DNA of 64,000 bases, taken from contig JAKZES010000015.1 in assembly GCA_022548915.1 (NCBI GenBank), forward strand, positions 1 to 64,000, written 5' to 3'. The DNA comes from Verrucomicrobiaceae bacterium E54. GTDB lineage: Bacteria; Verrucomicrobiota; Verrucomicrobiia; Verrucomicrobiales; Akkermansiaceae. The translations under genes and the position numbers were made by a program. Each line of letters starts with the position of its first letter. Within the stretch, counting starts at the first letter, position 1. This document shows positions 27,368 to 35,514 of this stretch, piece after piece. A model generated the notes under the pieces. That model made no database searches and had not been told where the DNA came from. It was given only the letters and a program-made list of their open reading frames with translations.

Positions 27368-29118
27368 TGATCTTTACACACATCTCGTTGATCCGTTGAT
27401 GGAGAATGTCGTAAATTTTTGCGGACTCGGAAGTGGTCCTGGTTGGAGCCTCCTCCAGCCCATCCACCTCTCCCGCGGCCGGGGCGCGGCCCTGCAATCC
27501 GGGCACGCCAAACCGGACGGTCTGCAAAGACCGCCAGCCCCCGACCCCCTCCCTCATCGCCCGTGGATCGTCTCCCAGGCCAAGGCGAAGTCGCTTATCC
27601 GTCCCATTCCGACCCAGATTCTCTGCGGCCCGGGAGGACCGTCGCCCTTCCGCCCCGGGTGGCCACCAAGCTTCCCAACGATGCCGATGAATTCCCCGAG
27701 GGTCGGCTCCCCGGCTTGCGGGTCGCGCTTGACCACCGCGCACGCGGACTTCCATTCCGCTTCAGCAAACACACTGCCACACGGCAATTCCGGACAACGC
27801 CGTCCCAGATGAGTCAGGTAAAGGATCCGCCAGGCGATCACCACGTAGATCATCAATGCCCTGATCAACGCATCGGCCTGCTTGAGCTGGATGCGCTCGA
27901 CACGGCACCCGGTCTTGAGCACCCGGTGGAAAACCTCGATATCCCAGCGCCGGAGATAGATCCTCACCATCCGGCAGGCATCCTCGAAGGACTCAACCGG
28001 CTTGCTCGTCAGCAGCAACCAACGGAGCGGATCCTGTCCTTCCGGCGGGTTCTCTTCTTCGGCAAGAATCGCCCAGAAAGTCACCGGCGCGACCTTTCCT
28101 CCGCCGGGTCGTTGAGGCGGGCGAGGAGTGATCTTCATCATGCGGAGGGTCTGGCGCACCCTCCTCGCGGTCCGCGGGTTGGAGACCCGCGAACCCTTCT
28201 TCTTGGTCACGCGCGACATCTTCGCGCTGATTTCGAACTCGACATGACCGAGGACCGGGGCGGCCTCGAGGGCGGCGAAAAGCCTTGCCGGACCGGCACC
28301 TTCAACCTCGACCAGAGCCCGATCCTGATTGGCCCGGATCAGCCAGTGGGCGGCCGCGCCGCCCGCCGCGGCGGCCTCGCGCCGCGCCTCGAAGACTTCG
28401 TGGATGTCTCCTTCCCGGTCGCTCACCGAGAAAACCTCGCGCCCTTCGGGCAGGGCGCGCGCCAGTTCGCAGGTCTTGCGGTATCCCGCCAGCCAGCGGT
28501 AACTCTCCTTCTCCTCAATAGGGCGCTTCTTGCGCTTGGAATTGATGCGGAAATGCTCGTCGTCACGGATGTTGATTGCCGCATCGAGGATGCCCAGAGG
28601 CAGGCCTTGCTCGGATCCGACATGGAGCGAGTGCATGAAAAAGCCACGACGCTGCTCGCTGTTGAGCGGGCCGAGTCCTTCGGTGGCCTCCATGTGGGTG
28701 AAATCCAACTCGGTGGTATCTTGGGAGACGATCAGGCATGCATGATCGGCGCAGCGGCGGGTCACGGCTTCCCGATGAGGGCCGAGCAGGGACTCCGGCG
28801 TCGCCTTGTCGCAATGCAACAGCCGGAGTGCGCCGACAATCTCCGCCCAACCTCCGCAAGCAGCGCTGATGCTCGCGGCGGGGGCATCGGCAAGGGCGGA
28901 GACGACTTTCAGCAGGCGCTCTTGAAGCCGCCCATCCTTGAGATCGGCACCCTTGAATTCATCGGCAATATTCTCGGACATTCGGACGACGGCATCAGCC
29001 GCAACCCGATTCTGGGGAAGTCCTAAAAAAAAAGTACAGATTTGAATTCGATTATTTCAAATAACTAACGATCAACAGGTAACGGAGCCTTCCGATGAGA
29101 GATGTGTATAAAGATCAG
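27367..29118. mobile_element. IS50-like insertion sequence (IS4 superfamily) with Tn5-like ends
   Basis: A 1752-bp element. The ends are 20-bp inverted repeats with one mismatch: CTGATCTTTACACACATCTC (27367-27386) and, read inward from 29118, CTGATCTTTATACACATCTC. These closely resemble Tn5/IS50 ends (CTG-TCT-CTTATACACATCT). It carries a single transposase gene on the minus strand. The 9 bases outside each end (GCCCGGGCC and GGCCAAGTG) are not the same, so the expected 9-bp target duplication is absent. That, and loss of the 3' part of the fucosidase gene, points to a deletion next to the element after insertion. Confidence 0.88.
27554..28981 (-). CDS. IS50/Tn5-like transposase
   Basis: A 475-residue DDE transposase. 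The N-terminus FKGADLKDGRLQERLLKVVS and CGGWAEIVGALRLL match the Tn5 DNA-binding domain; catalytic residues are in LIVSQDTTELDF (first Asp), FSVSDREGDIHEVF (second Asp) and the YREK signature YLRRWDIEVFHRVLK, whose Glu is the third. Length is that of Tn5 Tnp (476). The gene looks intact, so the element could still move. It is antisense to the interrupted fucosidase gene. Confidence 0.94.
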   Translation of the reverse strand: MSENIADEFKGADLKDGRLQERLLKVVSALADAPAASISAACGGWAEIVGALRLLHCDKATPESLLGPHREAVTRRCADHACLIVSQDTTELDFTHMEATEGLGPLNSEQRRGFFMHSLHVGSEQGLPLGILDAAINIRDDEHFRINSKRKKRPIEEKESYRWLAGYRKTCELARALPEGREVFSVSDREGDIHEVFEARREAAAAGGAAAHWLIRANQDRALVEVEGAGPARLFAALEAAPVLGHVEFEISAKMSRVTKKKGSRVSNPRTARRVRQTLRMMKITPRPPQRPGGGKVAPVTFWAILAEEENPPEGQDPLRWLLLTSKPVESFEDACRMVRIYLRRWDIEVFHRVLKTGCRVERIQLKQADALIRALMIYVVIAWRILYLTHLGRRCPELPCGSVFAEAEWKSACAVVKRDPQAGEPTLGEFIGIVGKLGGHPGRKGDGPPGPQRIWVGMGRISDFALAWETIHGR

Positions 29119-29205
29119 GGCCAAGTGCCGAGGCCCCGTTCGGGGCTTGAAGAGGATCCATCGGCCCCCTGGCTCCGGACCCTTCTGCAACGGTCCATTG
29201 CAGGT

Positions 29206-30003
29206 TCATGGTGCCGTGGCGAACGGTGTCGCGCTCTCACGTCTCTCAACCTCGTCCGGCATCCACTTCCAAGGATCGGCCCCCTTCTCTCCGAACACCG
29301 CCAGTCCGATCACGCCGACATTCCGGGTATCGCCATGACGTCGATTCGCGTAGGACGCCCCGACGCTGGAGAACTCGAAACGGGCCACCGTATCCCAACC
29401 GCTCCGCCAGCCCTTCACCTCCAGCGTATCACCCGGCGCAATCAGGTAGCCGCGCTTGGCGAAAGACGCCGGCTTGCCGTCCATCACGTCGAGCCCGTCC
29501 ACGCTCAAGACCACCTCGACCCGGCTGCGACAACGGTTTTTCACCACGATTGAATAGGCCTTTCCAGGCGAACCCACCACGAAGCGCTTTCCTCCCGACT
29601 CGTAGCAGGTCGCGTATCCGAATCCGCTCTTGATCCCCCACTCCACCATTCCCCCGGCGGCCTGACGCGTTCCGCCGGTCTTGTAGGGGTGGGAGGTCAT
29701 CGCCTCGATTCCGCTACGATCATTGTAGTAAATACGGTCCGTCCCGACTGGCTGCTTTGATGCCCTCACGAAGCTCCGCCGGACCATCGGGTCGCGCAAC
29801 TCGTCGCCGTACTTCGTCGCCAGCCCGGGGCGCTCTTCCGCTGGGGGCATCGGCGCGTTCAGCGGCATCACGGCGTCGGATGCCAGCGGTGCTTCGGGCG
29901 ACACTGAAGGCATCGCCCCCTCGGGACCCGTCGCGCACGAACTCCACCAGAGCGCCGGAAGGGCCAGAAGCACGAAGCGGAGACGACCGGCAAGAAGACT
30001 CAT
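29206..30003 (-). CDS. Lipoprotein of unknown function
   Basis: A 265-residue predicted lipoprotein: MSLLAGRLRFVLLALPALWW then SSCATG, with the lipobox Cys about residue 23. The mature part has a Pro/Ala-rich spacer and a beta-rich domain from about residue 75 (RIYYNDRSGIEAMTSHPYKT, GFGYATCYESGGKRFVVGSP, CRSRVEVVLSVDGLDVMDG, YLIAPGDTLEVKGWR). I recognise the block as one seen in uncharacterised planctomycete/verrucomicrobial proteins but cannot give a function. The open frame extends upstream through a repeat-rich stretch encoding Gly-Arg-Asn-Gly units; the start at 30003 is preferred because it has a GAAAGGG site and begins the signal peptide. Confidence 0.72.
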   Translation of the reverse strand: MSLLAGRLRFVLLALPALWWSSCATGPEGAMPSVSPEAPLASDAVMPLNAPMPPAEERPGLATKYGDELRDPMVRRSFVRASKQPVGTDRIYYNDRSGIEAMTSHPYKTGGTRQAAGGMVEWGIKSGFGYATCYESGGKRFVVGSPGKAYSIVVKNRCRSRVEVVLSVDGLDVMDGKPASFAKRGYLIAPGDTLEVKGWRSGWDTVARFEFSSVGASYANRRHGDTRNVGVIGLAVFGEKGADPWKWMPDEVERRESATPFATAP

Positions 30004-30101
30004 CGGCCCTTTCCACTCCCACCCCACCATCGACTCATCGCGCCATTCCCCGTTTCGTTCCCCGCGCTGCTCCCCGCCCGGCTCCCCTCCTCGTTCCCCA
30101 T

Positions 30102-30191
30102 TCCGGCCCCCGTTCCGGCCCCCGTTCCGGCCCCCGTTCCGCCCGGTGAAGCCGAGGCCTGCGAGGCGGAGCGGCCCATTCCGGCCCCCGT
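30102..30191. repeat. 12-bp tandem repeat (CCGGCCCCCGTT)
   Basis: Three adjoining copies of CCGGCCCCCGTT at 30102-30137 and a fourth at 30180-30191, with related GTTCC-rich sequence around them (30050-30215). On the minus strand a 12-bp unit is four codons (Gly-Arg-Asn-Gly), so an upstream-extended lipoprotein frame would contain a Gly/Arg/Asn repeat; I think it is untranslated leader DNA. Confidence 0.7.
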
Positions 30192-30280
30192 TCCGGCCGT
30201 TTCCCATTCCTGCAACCCTCCCCGGACTCCCTTCTGCAGAGGCAGAGCTCTCGGTCGACATTCGCTTTCGGTGCTGTTTC

Positions 30281-30349
30281 ATTGCTGCTAAGAAAACAGC
30301 ACTTCAGGAGGCGAAGGTCAACGCCAAATGCTGTTTTTTTAGCAGCAAT
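30281..30349. promoter_or_regulatory. 21-bp inverted repeat, probable operator upstream of blaI-type gene
   Basis: The 21 bases at 30281-30301 (starting ATTGCTGCTAAG and ending AACAGCA) are the reverse complement, with one mismatch, of those at 30329-30349 (TGCTGTTTT to AGCAGCAAT). The arms are 27 bases apart. A further TGCTGTTT at 30272 pairs with AAACAGCA at 30294. Each arm is itself a weak dyad (TGCTG-n9-CAGCA). It sits between the divergent lipoprotein gene and the BlaI-like repressor gene, which suggests repressor binding sites. Binding is inferred. Confidence 0.55.
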
Positions 30350-30447
30350 GGCTTGCGTTCGGCGAAGGGGAGCGAGTAGGGTCCGATCGCATGGGGAAAA
30401 CGGGAGATCTCGGCGGCGGGCGGGAAGAAGCGGGGGAGAATACGCGC

Positions 30448-30816
30448 ATGGGTGACGGCCTGTCGCGGCGGGAGAGGGAGATCATGGACGCGCTCTATCG
30501 CGCGGGCGAAGCGTCGGCGCACGACATCCGCCGCGTCATGCCCTCTCCCCCCAGCTACTCCGCGGTTCGTGCACTGCTGGCCGTCATGACCGAGAAGGGC
30601 CTCATCCGCCACCGCAAGGAGTCGCGCCGCTACCTCTACCGTCCGGCGGTTTCGGAAAAGAAGGCCAAACGCTCCGCCCTGCGACGCTTGCTGGGTACCT
30701 TCTTCGACGACAGCCCCGAGAAACTCGTCGCGGCACTGCTCGACCCCGCCGACCCGCAACTCAACGACGAGGAGATCGACCGCATCCGCAAGCTCATCAA
30801 CACCCGAAAATCCTGA
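30448..30816 (+). CDS. BlaI/MecI/CopY family repressor
   Basis: A 122-residue winged-helix repressor: LSRREREIMDALYRAGEASA, VRALLAVMTEKGLIRHRKES and RRYLYRPAV are the DNA-binding half (about 5-75), and the rest is the short helical dimer region. Start at 30448 is preceded by a GGGGAG site. It is followed 16 bases later by an M56 metallopeptidase gene, the BlaI-BlaR1 arrangement in which the peptidase inactivates the repressor on a signal. The inverted repeat at 30281-30349 is the likely operator. No beta-lactamase gene is nearby, so the regulated genes are unknown. Confidence 0.92.
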   Translation: MGDGLSRREREIMDALYRAGEASAHDIRRVMPSPPSYSAVRALLAVMTEKGLIRHRKESRRYLYRPAVSEKKAKRSALRRLLGTFFDDSPEKLVAALLDPADPQLNDEEIDRIRKLINTRKS

Positions 30817-30832
30817 ATCGCCCCGCCCCGGC

Positions 30833-31729
30833 ATGAGCACCGTGCTGCCCGCCGCCTTCGCCTTTTCCGTCGTCGCCACGTTCGCCGTCCTGCTGGTGGG
30901 ACGCCGCGACGCCTTCGGGACCGATCGGCTCAGCGCCGCCGCCCTGCTGCTCCTGGTTGCCCTGCCCTTCCTTTCCCTGCTCCCCGGGTGGACGGTGCTG
31001 CCCGCCAGCGAGCAAGCCCGTCCCGGCGCTCCGGCTTTCTTCGTCGCCTGGCTGCTGCCGGCCGGCATGACCGTCGGACTTGTCCGGCTGCTCTGCGCGA
31101 CCCGACGACTCCGCCACTTGATCGGAAAGTCGCGTCCGGTCGATCAATGCCTCACCCCGAAGGGCCGCCGGATCGAAATCCGCATGCTCGACGAAATCAC
31201 GAGTCCTTGCGCCGCCGGCGTGATCCGCCCCGTGGTCCTCGTGCCGCCCCACTGGTCCGCCCTGCAGCCCGCGCATCGGAAAATGGTGCTCGCCCACGAG
31301 ATCGCCCACCACCACCGCCGCGACCCTCTCTGGCGCCTGCTCGGCGTCCTCGCGTGCGCCCTCCACTGGTTCAACCCGCTCGTCTGGTGGCTCGCGCGGC
31401 ACCATGCCTACCAGGCCGAACTCGCCTGCGACGCCGCGGTTCTCGCCACGGGTGCACGCCCTGATCGCTACGCCCACCTGCTTTGCGACCTGGCCCAGAC
31501 ACGCGCCACGCCCCTGGTCGCCGCCATGGCCGGGTCAACGCTTGGCAGACGGATGGAGCGACTGCATCAGCCACGACCCCGCCTTACGCGCGCATGGCTC
31601 ATCGCCCATCTGCTCCTGCTCGTGATCACGGGACTTGCCTTCGGGCTCAGTCGTCCCGCCCGGCCGCCGGTTTCAAGCTCCGAGGTCCACCTCCGCCTCA
31701 CCGCGGAGCCATTTCCCGGCAACCGCTGA
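30833..31729 (+). CDS. M56 family membrane metallopeptidase (BlaR1-like)
   Basis: A 298-residue integral membrane peptidase. Membrane segments lie near residues 4-22, 34-50, 66-88 and at the C-terminus (about 262-280). The zinc site HEIAHHHRRD (His155, Glu156, His159) is in the cytoplasmic loop, followed by NPLVWWLARHHAYQAELACD, whose Glu completes the gluzincin-type site. Unlike BlaR1 it has no large C-terminal penicillin-binding sensor, only a short tail after the last membrane segment. The partner repressor gene is immediately upstream. Confidence 0.9.
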   Translation: MSTVLPAAFAFSVVATFAVLLVGRRDAFGTDRLSAAALLLLVALPFLSLLPGWTVLPASEQARPGAPAFFVAWLLPAGMTVGLVRLLCATRRLRHLIGKSRPVDQCLTPKGRRIEIRMLDEITSPCAAGVIRPVVLVPPHWSALQPAHRKMVLAHEIAHHHRRDPLWRLLGVLACALHWFNPLVWWLARHHAYQAELACDAAVLATGARPDRYAHLLCDLAQTRATPLVAAMAGSTLGRRMERLHQPRPRLTRAWLIAHLLLLVITGLAFGLSRPARPPVSSSEVHLRLTAEPFPGNR

Positions 31730-31796
31730 TTCCTCTGGCAGCTCCGGCATCCTGCCGCATTACCTCGCCGCGGCTTGGCACGGGGTCCGTCAACCC

Positions 31797-33296
31797 TCAC
31801 GAACCGACCATCTCCTTCAATTTGGGATAGTCGATTTTCGACTGATGGCGCCGGTCCATCGGCAGCAGGTCCACGGACCTCACCTGTGAACAGCCCAGCT
31901 CCCGCGCCGCTCTCTCAAACTCCGGATCCGCCTCGCCCTCGACCACCAGCACCACCTCGTCGGCGACTTCCAGCGCCGCGGTTCTCCGCTCCGGAAAACG
32001 CAAGCGCAGGGCAGCCTCGATTTGCAGGGGATAGCGTTCGCCCAGTTTCGCCGTGCAGCGCCCGACCAGCCAGAGTCCTCCGCCGGCATCGAGCCAACCG
32101 GCATCGCCGGTCCGATGCCAGACCCGGTCGCCCACCCGGATCTTGGTTTCGTCGTCGTCGCGGCCATCCAGATATCCCGTAAGAACCTGCGGCCCGGCCA
32201 CCACGATCTCTCCGATCTCGCCCACGGCCAAACGCTGCGCCTCGAAAGCGTCGGCAGTCATCGCCTCCACCGGCTCCCCGAAACGATCCGGAAGAACGGC
32301 CACCTCCAGGACCGGTCTCCCGGCGGGAAGCCCCCGCCCTGCCTTGATCTTCTCAAGCACCTCGGGCGTCCACCCCTTGGAAGGAAATTCCGCGACCGGC
32401 TCGGCTTCGGTCGAACCGTAAACCGCCGTTGCTTCGATCCCCACCTCCCGGAGACGCCGGATCAGATCGGGAAGCACCGGGGCGCCTCCGGTGAATACCT
32501 TTCGCAGGGTGCCTGCCTCGCCGCCGGCAAGGAGGGCCTCGAAAAAGGCCGGGGCCGCCGTCGCGCGTTCCACCTCCCAACGCCGGCACTGGGCGACGAT
32601 CCGCCCGGGATCCGCCTCGCCCGGACGCCCGAGATCGGCATCGGCCAGCACGCTGGTCACCCCGCTCGCCAGATTGGCCAGGGCAAAGACCGGCAAGGTC
32701 ACCAGGTCGCGCTCGCCCGGCACCAACTCAAGGGCCGCGCTCAGTGCCTGATGCTGCGCCAGCAGGAACCCGTGCGTCCGCACCGCTCCCTTCGGCTCAC
32801 CGGTGCTGCCGCTGGTAAAGGTGATCAGGGCCGGATGCTCGGCCTGCACCTCGAAAAGCCCGGCCTCCCGGGTGCCGTTCATCACGGGTCGCGATGCCGG
32901 CCACCATCCCCGCGGATGCATGCCGTGCGGAATCCGCCGCAGCGACCCGATCGTCCACCGCAGCAGGTGCGCCTTGCGGCTTCCGAAAAAAGCCTCGGGC
33001 CGCACCCGCTCGCAAACCTGCTCCAGGAATCCGCGCCCGCCCGAGGGGTCTGCCAGCACCACCGCCACTCCCGCGTGGAAACACCCGAGAAGGAATTCAT
33101 ACAACTCGATCGCCACCGGATGAAACACGAGCACCCGGTCACCCGGACCGAGCCCCGCCCGATCCAACTCGGCCGCAACCCGGCGGACGCTCTTCCACAG
33201 GCCGCCGAAGGACACCGCCCGCCCGCCCCCGTCCACCAGCGCCCATCGCTCCGGATCCAGCTCCGCCTGAGCCCCGAGTTTTTCTACGAGATTCAT
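31797..33296 (-). CDS. AMP-forming acyl/aryl-acid ligase (ANL superfamily)
   Basis: A 499-residue adenylating enzyme, last gene of the 31.8-41.3 kb operon. Motifs: the phosphate loop ITFTSGSTGEPKG (about 165-177), VYGSTEAEPVAEF, the hinge-region WHRTGDAGWLDAGGG, and the C-terminal catalytic Lys in HQSKIDY (about 488). The RRHQSKID ending and short length resemble fatty-acid ligases such as OleC-like enzymes more than aminoacyl NRPS domains. It probably activates a carboxylic acid, by CoA or direct transfer, for the pathway encoded upstream. It overlaps the GNAT gene by four bases (33293-33296). Confidence 0.9.
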   Translation of the reverse strand: MNLVEKLGAQAELDPERWALVDGGGRAVSFGGLWKSVRRVAAELDRAGLGPGDRVLVFHPVAIELYEFLLGCFHAGVAVVLADPSGGRGFLEQVCERVRPEAFFGSRKAHLLRWTIGSLRRIPHGMHPRGWWPASRPVMNGTREAGLFEVQAEHPALITFTSGSTGEPKGAVRTHGFLLAQHQALSAALELVPGERDLVTLPVFALANLASGVTSVLADADLGRPGEADPGRIVAQCRRWEVERATAAPAFFEALLAGGEAGTLRKVFTGGAPVLPDLIRRLREVGIEATAVYGSTEAEPVAEFPSKGWTPEVLEKIKAGRGLPAGRPVLEVAVLPDRFGEPVEAMTADAFEAQRLAVGEIGEIVVAGPQVLTGYLDGRDDDETKIRVGDRVWHRTGDAGWLDAGGGLWLVGRCTAKLGERYPLQIEAALRLRFPERRTAALEVADEVVLVVEGEADPEFERAARELGCSQVRSVDLLPMDRRHQSKIDYPKLKEMVGS

Positions 33297-34216
33297 AGTG
33301 GTTTCGACAACAAGGCGTAGCGCCGCATCACCGAGCCCCCGAAACGACCGGTGATCCGCAACGAGGTGTTGGCCTCGTGCTGCAGGGCGTGGATGGCATG
33401 AGTAAAGCCAGCCTGAAGCCCCGCACTCTGGACCCGGTCGACCAGGAGGCTCCCGAGTCCCGCCGTCCGGCGGTCCCGCTTCACTGCCAGCGTCTTCACG
33501 ATCAGGTCAGGGGGCTCGCCGCGCTGCATCGCCAGCGCGTCCGGCACGCTGAAGACGAATCCCGCCAATCCATCCTCGTCCTCCGCCAGCCAGACCAGCC
33601 CGGGCCGCACCAGTTCGCGCACCTTCGCATACATCGCCACAAACTCGGGCTCCGCCAGCGGGGTGTAGAGGAAGTTTCCGGCGAAGCTTTCCAGTGAAAG
33701 CCGATGAATCAGCCGCAGCTCATCCTCGAAGCGTGCCGGATCCAGCTCCCTCACACGCACTCCCCGGTCGGCGAGGCGTTGCTCGATCCGGTCCATGCCG
33801 GCTTTTGCCTCGCCCAGCACAAGCCGCGACGACGAATACCGGCTGAGCACCGAGAAGCCCTCGTCCTGCCACCACCCCGGCCAGTCCGGAGGATTCGATG
33901 GCTCGAGAAAGAACGGCGGTCGTTCCCCGGGCTCGACCACGAAGCGATGGCGGCGCCAGGTGTTTCCATCCATCGGACCGATCGCCCGGGAGCAGCCCAC
34001 CTCCCGCAGCCGGTCACAGGCAGCCGTCAGCAGTGCCTGTGCCGCTTCACGATCCACCGCCTCGAAGCCTCCAATGCAACCGACCATTTCGCCCGGCATC
34101 GACGGCACCTCGCTCCACCACAGTCCGGCCTGTCCACGCTCGCCGCCACCATCATGGGCAATCCACGTTTCGTCGGCACCCGCCCGGCCCGGATTCATTC
34201 GCTCCACTTTCATCAT
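33293..34216 (-). CDS. GNAT-fold acyltransferase-like protein (operon member)
   Basis: A 307-residue soluble protein with two GNAT-like halves. The first contains IGPMDGNTWRRHRFV and EPSNPPDWPGWWQDEGF; the second has the strand LVWLAEDEDGLAGFVFSVPD and KTLAVKRDRRTAGLGSLLVD, where RRTAGLGS is the acyl-CoA pyrophosphate loop. It could acylate an amine or hydroxyl, or bind CoA without catalysis. ATGA overlaps at both ends tie it to the kinase-like gene upstream (34213-34216) and the ligase downstream. Confidence 0.8.
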   Translation of the reverse strand: MMKVERMNPGRAGADETWIAHDGGGERGQAGLWWSEVPSMPGEMVGCIGGFEAVDREAAQALLTAACDRLREVGCSRAIGPMDGNTWRRHRFVVEPGERPPFFLEPSNPPDWPGWWQDEGFSVLSRYSSSRLVLGEAKAGMDRIEQRLADRGVRVRELDPARFEDELRLIHRLSLESFAGNFLYTPLAEPEFVAMYAKVRELVRPGLVWLAEDEDGLAGFVFSVPDALAMQRGEPPDLIVKTLAVKRDRRTAGLGSLLVDRVQSAGLQAGFTHAIHALQHEANTSLRITGRFGGSVMRRYALLSKPL

Positions 34217-35514
34217 CCATCAATCCACAAGGCCACCAGCGACGGCACCAGCGCGAAAGCACCCCGCGCCAATCGGAAGGTCGATTGATCTCCACCCAGC
34301 CGGTCGCAAAACTCGAAGAAAACCCGTCCGGAAACCAACGCCAGCAGGCCGCCCGCCAACGCCAGCCACCCGCTCCGGCCGACACCAAGCCAGACGACAA
34401 CCGGTGCCAGAACCACCAACAGCTTCACGATTCCCCACATCCAGCCGGCGCCCTCCCTGCCCAGGTAGCGCCGGGTCCCGAGATGCATGATCCAGAGCAT
34501 GGCCGCGGCACCCAGCGCGCAGCCCAGCAAGGCGGTACTTTCTCCAACCCACAAGTTCGCGGCCGCCCATGGCAAGGTCGCCAAGGCCACGGCAAAGACC
34601 GGCTCCCGCCCATGCCGCAGTTCCCCGGCGAGGCCGTGCCACCAGGTTGTTGCGAGATGCACGCCGAAGACGCCCAGCGCCGGCAACAGAAATCCGATCC
34701 CGCCGAATACCGCCAAACCGTAACCGAGAAGTCCCGCCGCCAACAGAGCCGCGCCGTCGAGCGTCGAGAGCTTTCCCAGCACCACGACCAGAACCAGCAA
34801 CCCGACCACCGTGCCACACCGGATCATCAAGGCCGGCTCACCCAACTCACCGAAACGGCTCAGCAGGAAGAACACCCACAAGGGCAGGACCAGATTGTCA
34901 CTCCCCCGGTCGGAAAGCCCCTCCGCCATGGTGGCCAGCAATCCGACGGTGAGCGAAATCCACATCACCTTCCCGGGCGCGAAGCGGCCATCAGCGACCA
35001 ACGGCACCGCGACGCAGGCGATCGCCAGAAAAAGGAAGGCCGCGGATCCCTCGACCGACTTCCACCCCGCGCCACTGCCGTAGCGTGAGACTCCCCACTT
35101 CGTTCCGGCCAGCGCACCGGCCGCATCGGCCAGGGTCAGCACCAGCACCGATGCAAGATAGTAGCCGACCTGCTCCCCGGACAAGGCGAAGACCAGAGCC
35201 ACCGCCGGCGCAAAGAACAGCTCGCCCAACGACACCCGGCCAATGCCGTGCAAGGCACCACCGATGCCACCACGAAGCGCGGGCAGGAGCCTGACCAGCA
35301 GCAACCCGAGCGTCGCCACCGCCGCCAGCACGCCGACGGCCCATGCCTCGTCGAAGACCCACGGAAAGGCCAGACACACCAGGCCCATGAGTCCGTGGAC
35401 AAGCTTGCGCGAAACCTCCGGCGACCAGCCGGCCCTGCGGCCGAGGCTGCCCACCGCCCACAGCAGGGCTGCCAGAATCGCACTCACCCCCGCGATGCCC
35501 AGCAAGGGGTTCAC
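34213..35514 (-). CDS. Phytol/dolichol-kinase-like integral membrane protein (operon member)
   Basis: A 433-residue membrane protein. I chose the GTG at 35514, which overlaps the preceding stop (GTGA, 35511-35514). The N-terminal half has the pattern of the CTP-dependent polyprenol/phytol kinase family: SRKLVHGLMGLVCLAFPWVF, then LADAAGALAGTKWGVSRYGS and KSVEGSAAFLFLAIA, where the ADxxG...G..KSVEG signature is close to VTE5/SEC59 and CdsA-like proteins. About ten or more hydrophobic segments follow, so the C-terminal half is a further membrane domain. Inferred role: phosphorylation of an isoprenoid alcohol. The reading frame extends further upstream, inside the previous gene, but has no sensible start there. 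Confidence 0.78.
   Translation of the reverse strand: MNPLLGIAGVSAILAALLWAVGSLGRRAGWSPEVSRKLVHGLMGLVCLAFPWVFDEAWAVGVLAAVATLGLLLVRLLPALRGGIGGALHGIGRVSLGELFFAPAVALVFALSGEQVGYYLASVLVLTLADAAGALAGTKWGVSRYGSGAGWKSVEGSAAFLFLAIACVAVPLVADGRFAPGKVMWISLTVGLLATMAEGLSDRGSDNLVLPLWVFFLLSRFGELGEPALMIRCGTVVGLLVLVVVLGKLSTLDGAALLAAGLLGYGLAVFGGIGFLLPALGVFGVHLATTWWHGLAGELRHGREPVFAVALATLPWAAANLWVGESTALLGCALGAAAMLWIMHLGTRRYLGREGAGWMWGIVKLLVVLAPVVVWLGVGRSGWLALAGGLLALVSGRVFFEFCDRLGGDQSTFRLARGAFALVPSLVALWIDG

Noticed and set aside
31797-33296. OleC of an oleABCD olefin cluster
   Set aside because: No OleA thiolase, OleB or OleD is near; only the ligase fold and the C-terminal motif are similar.
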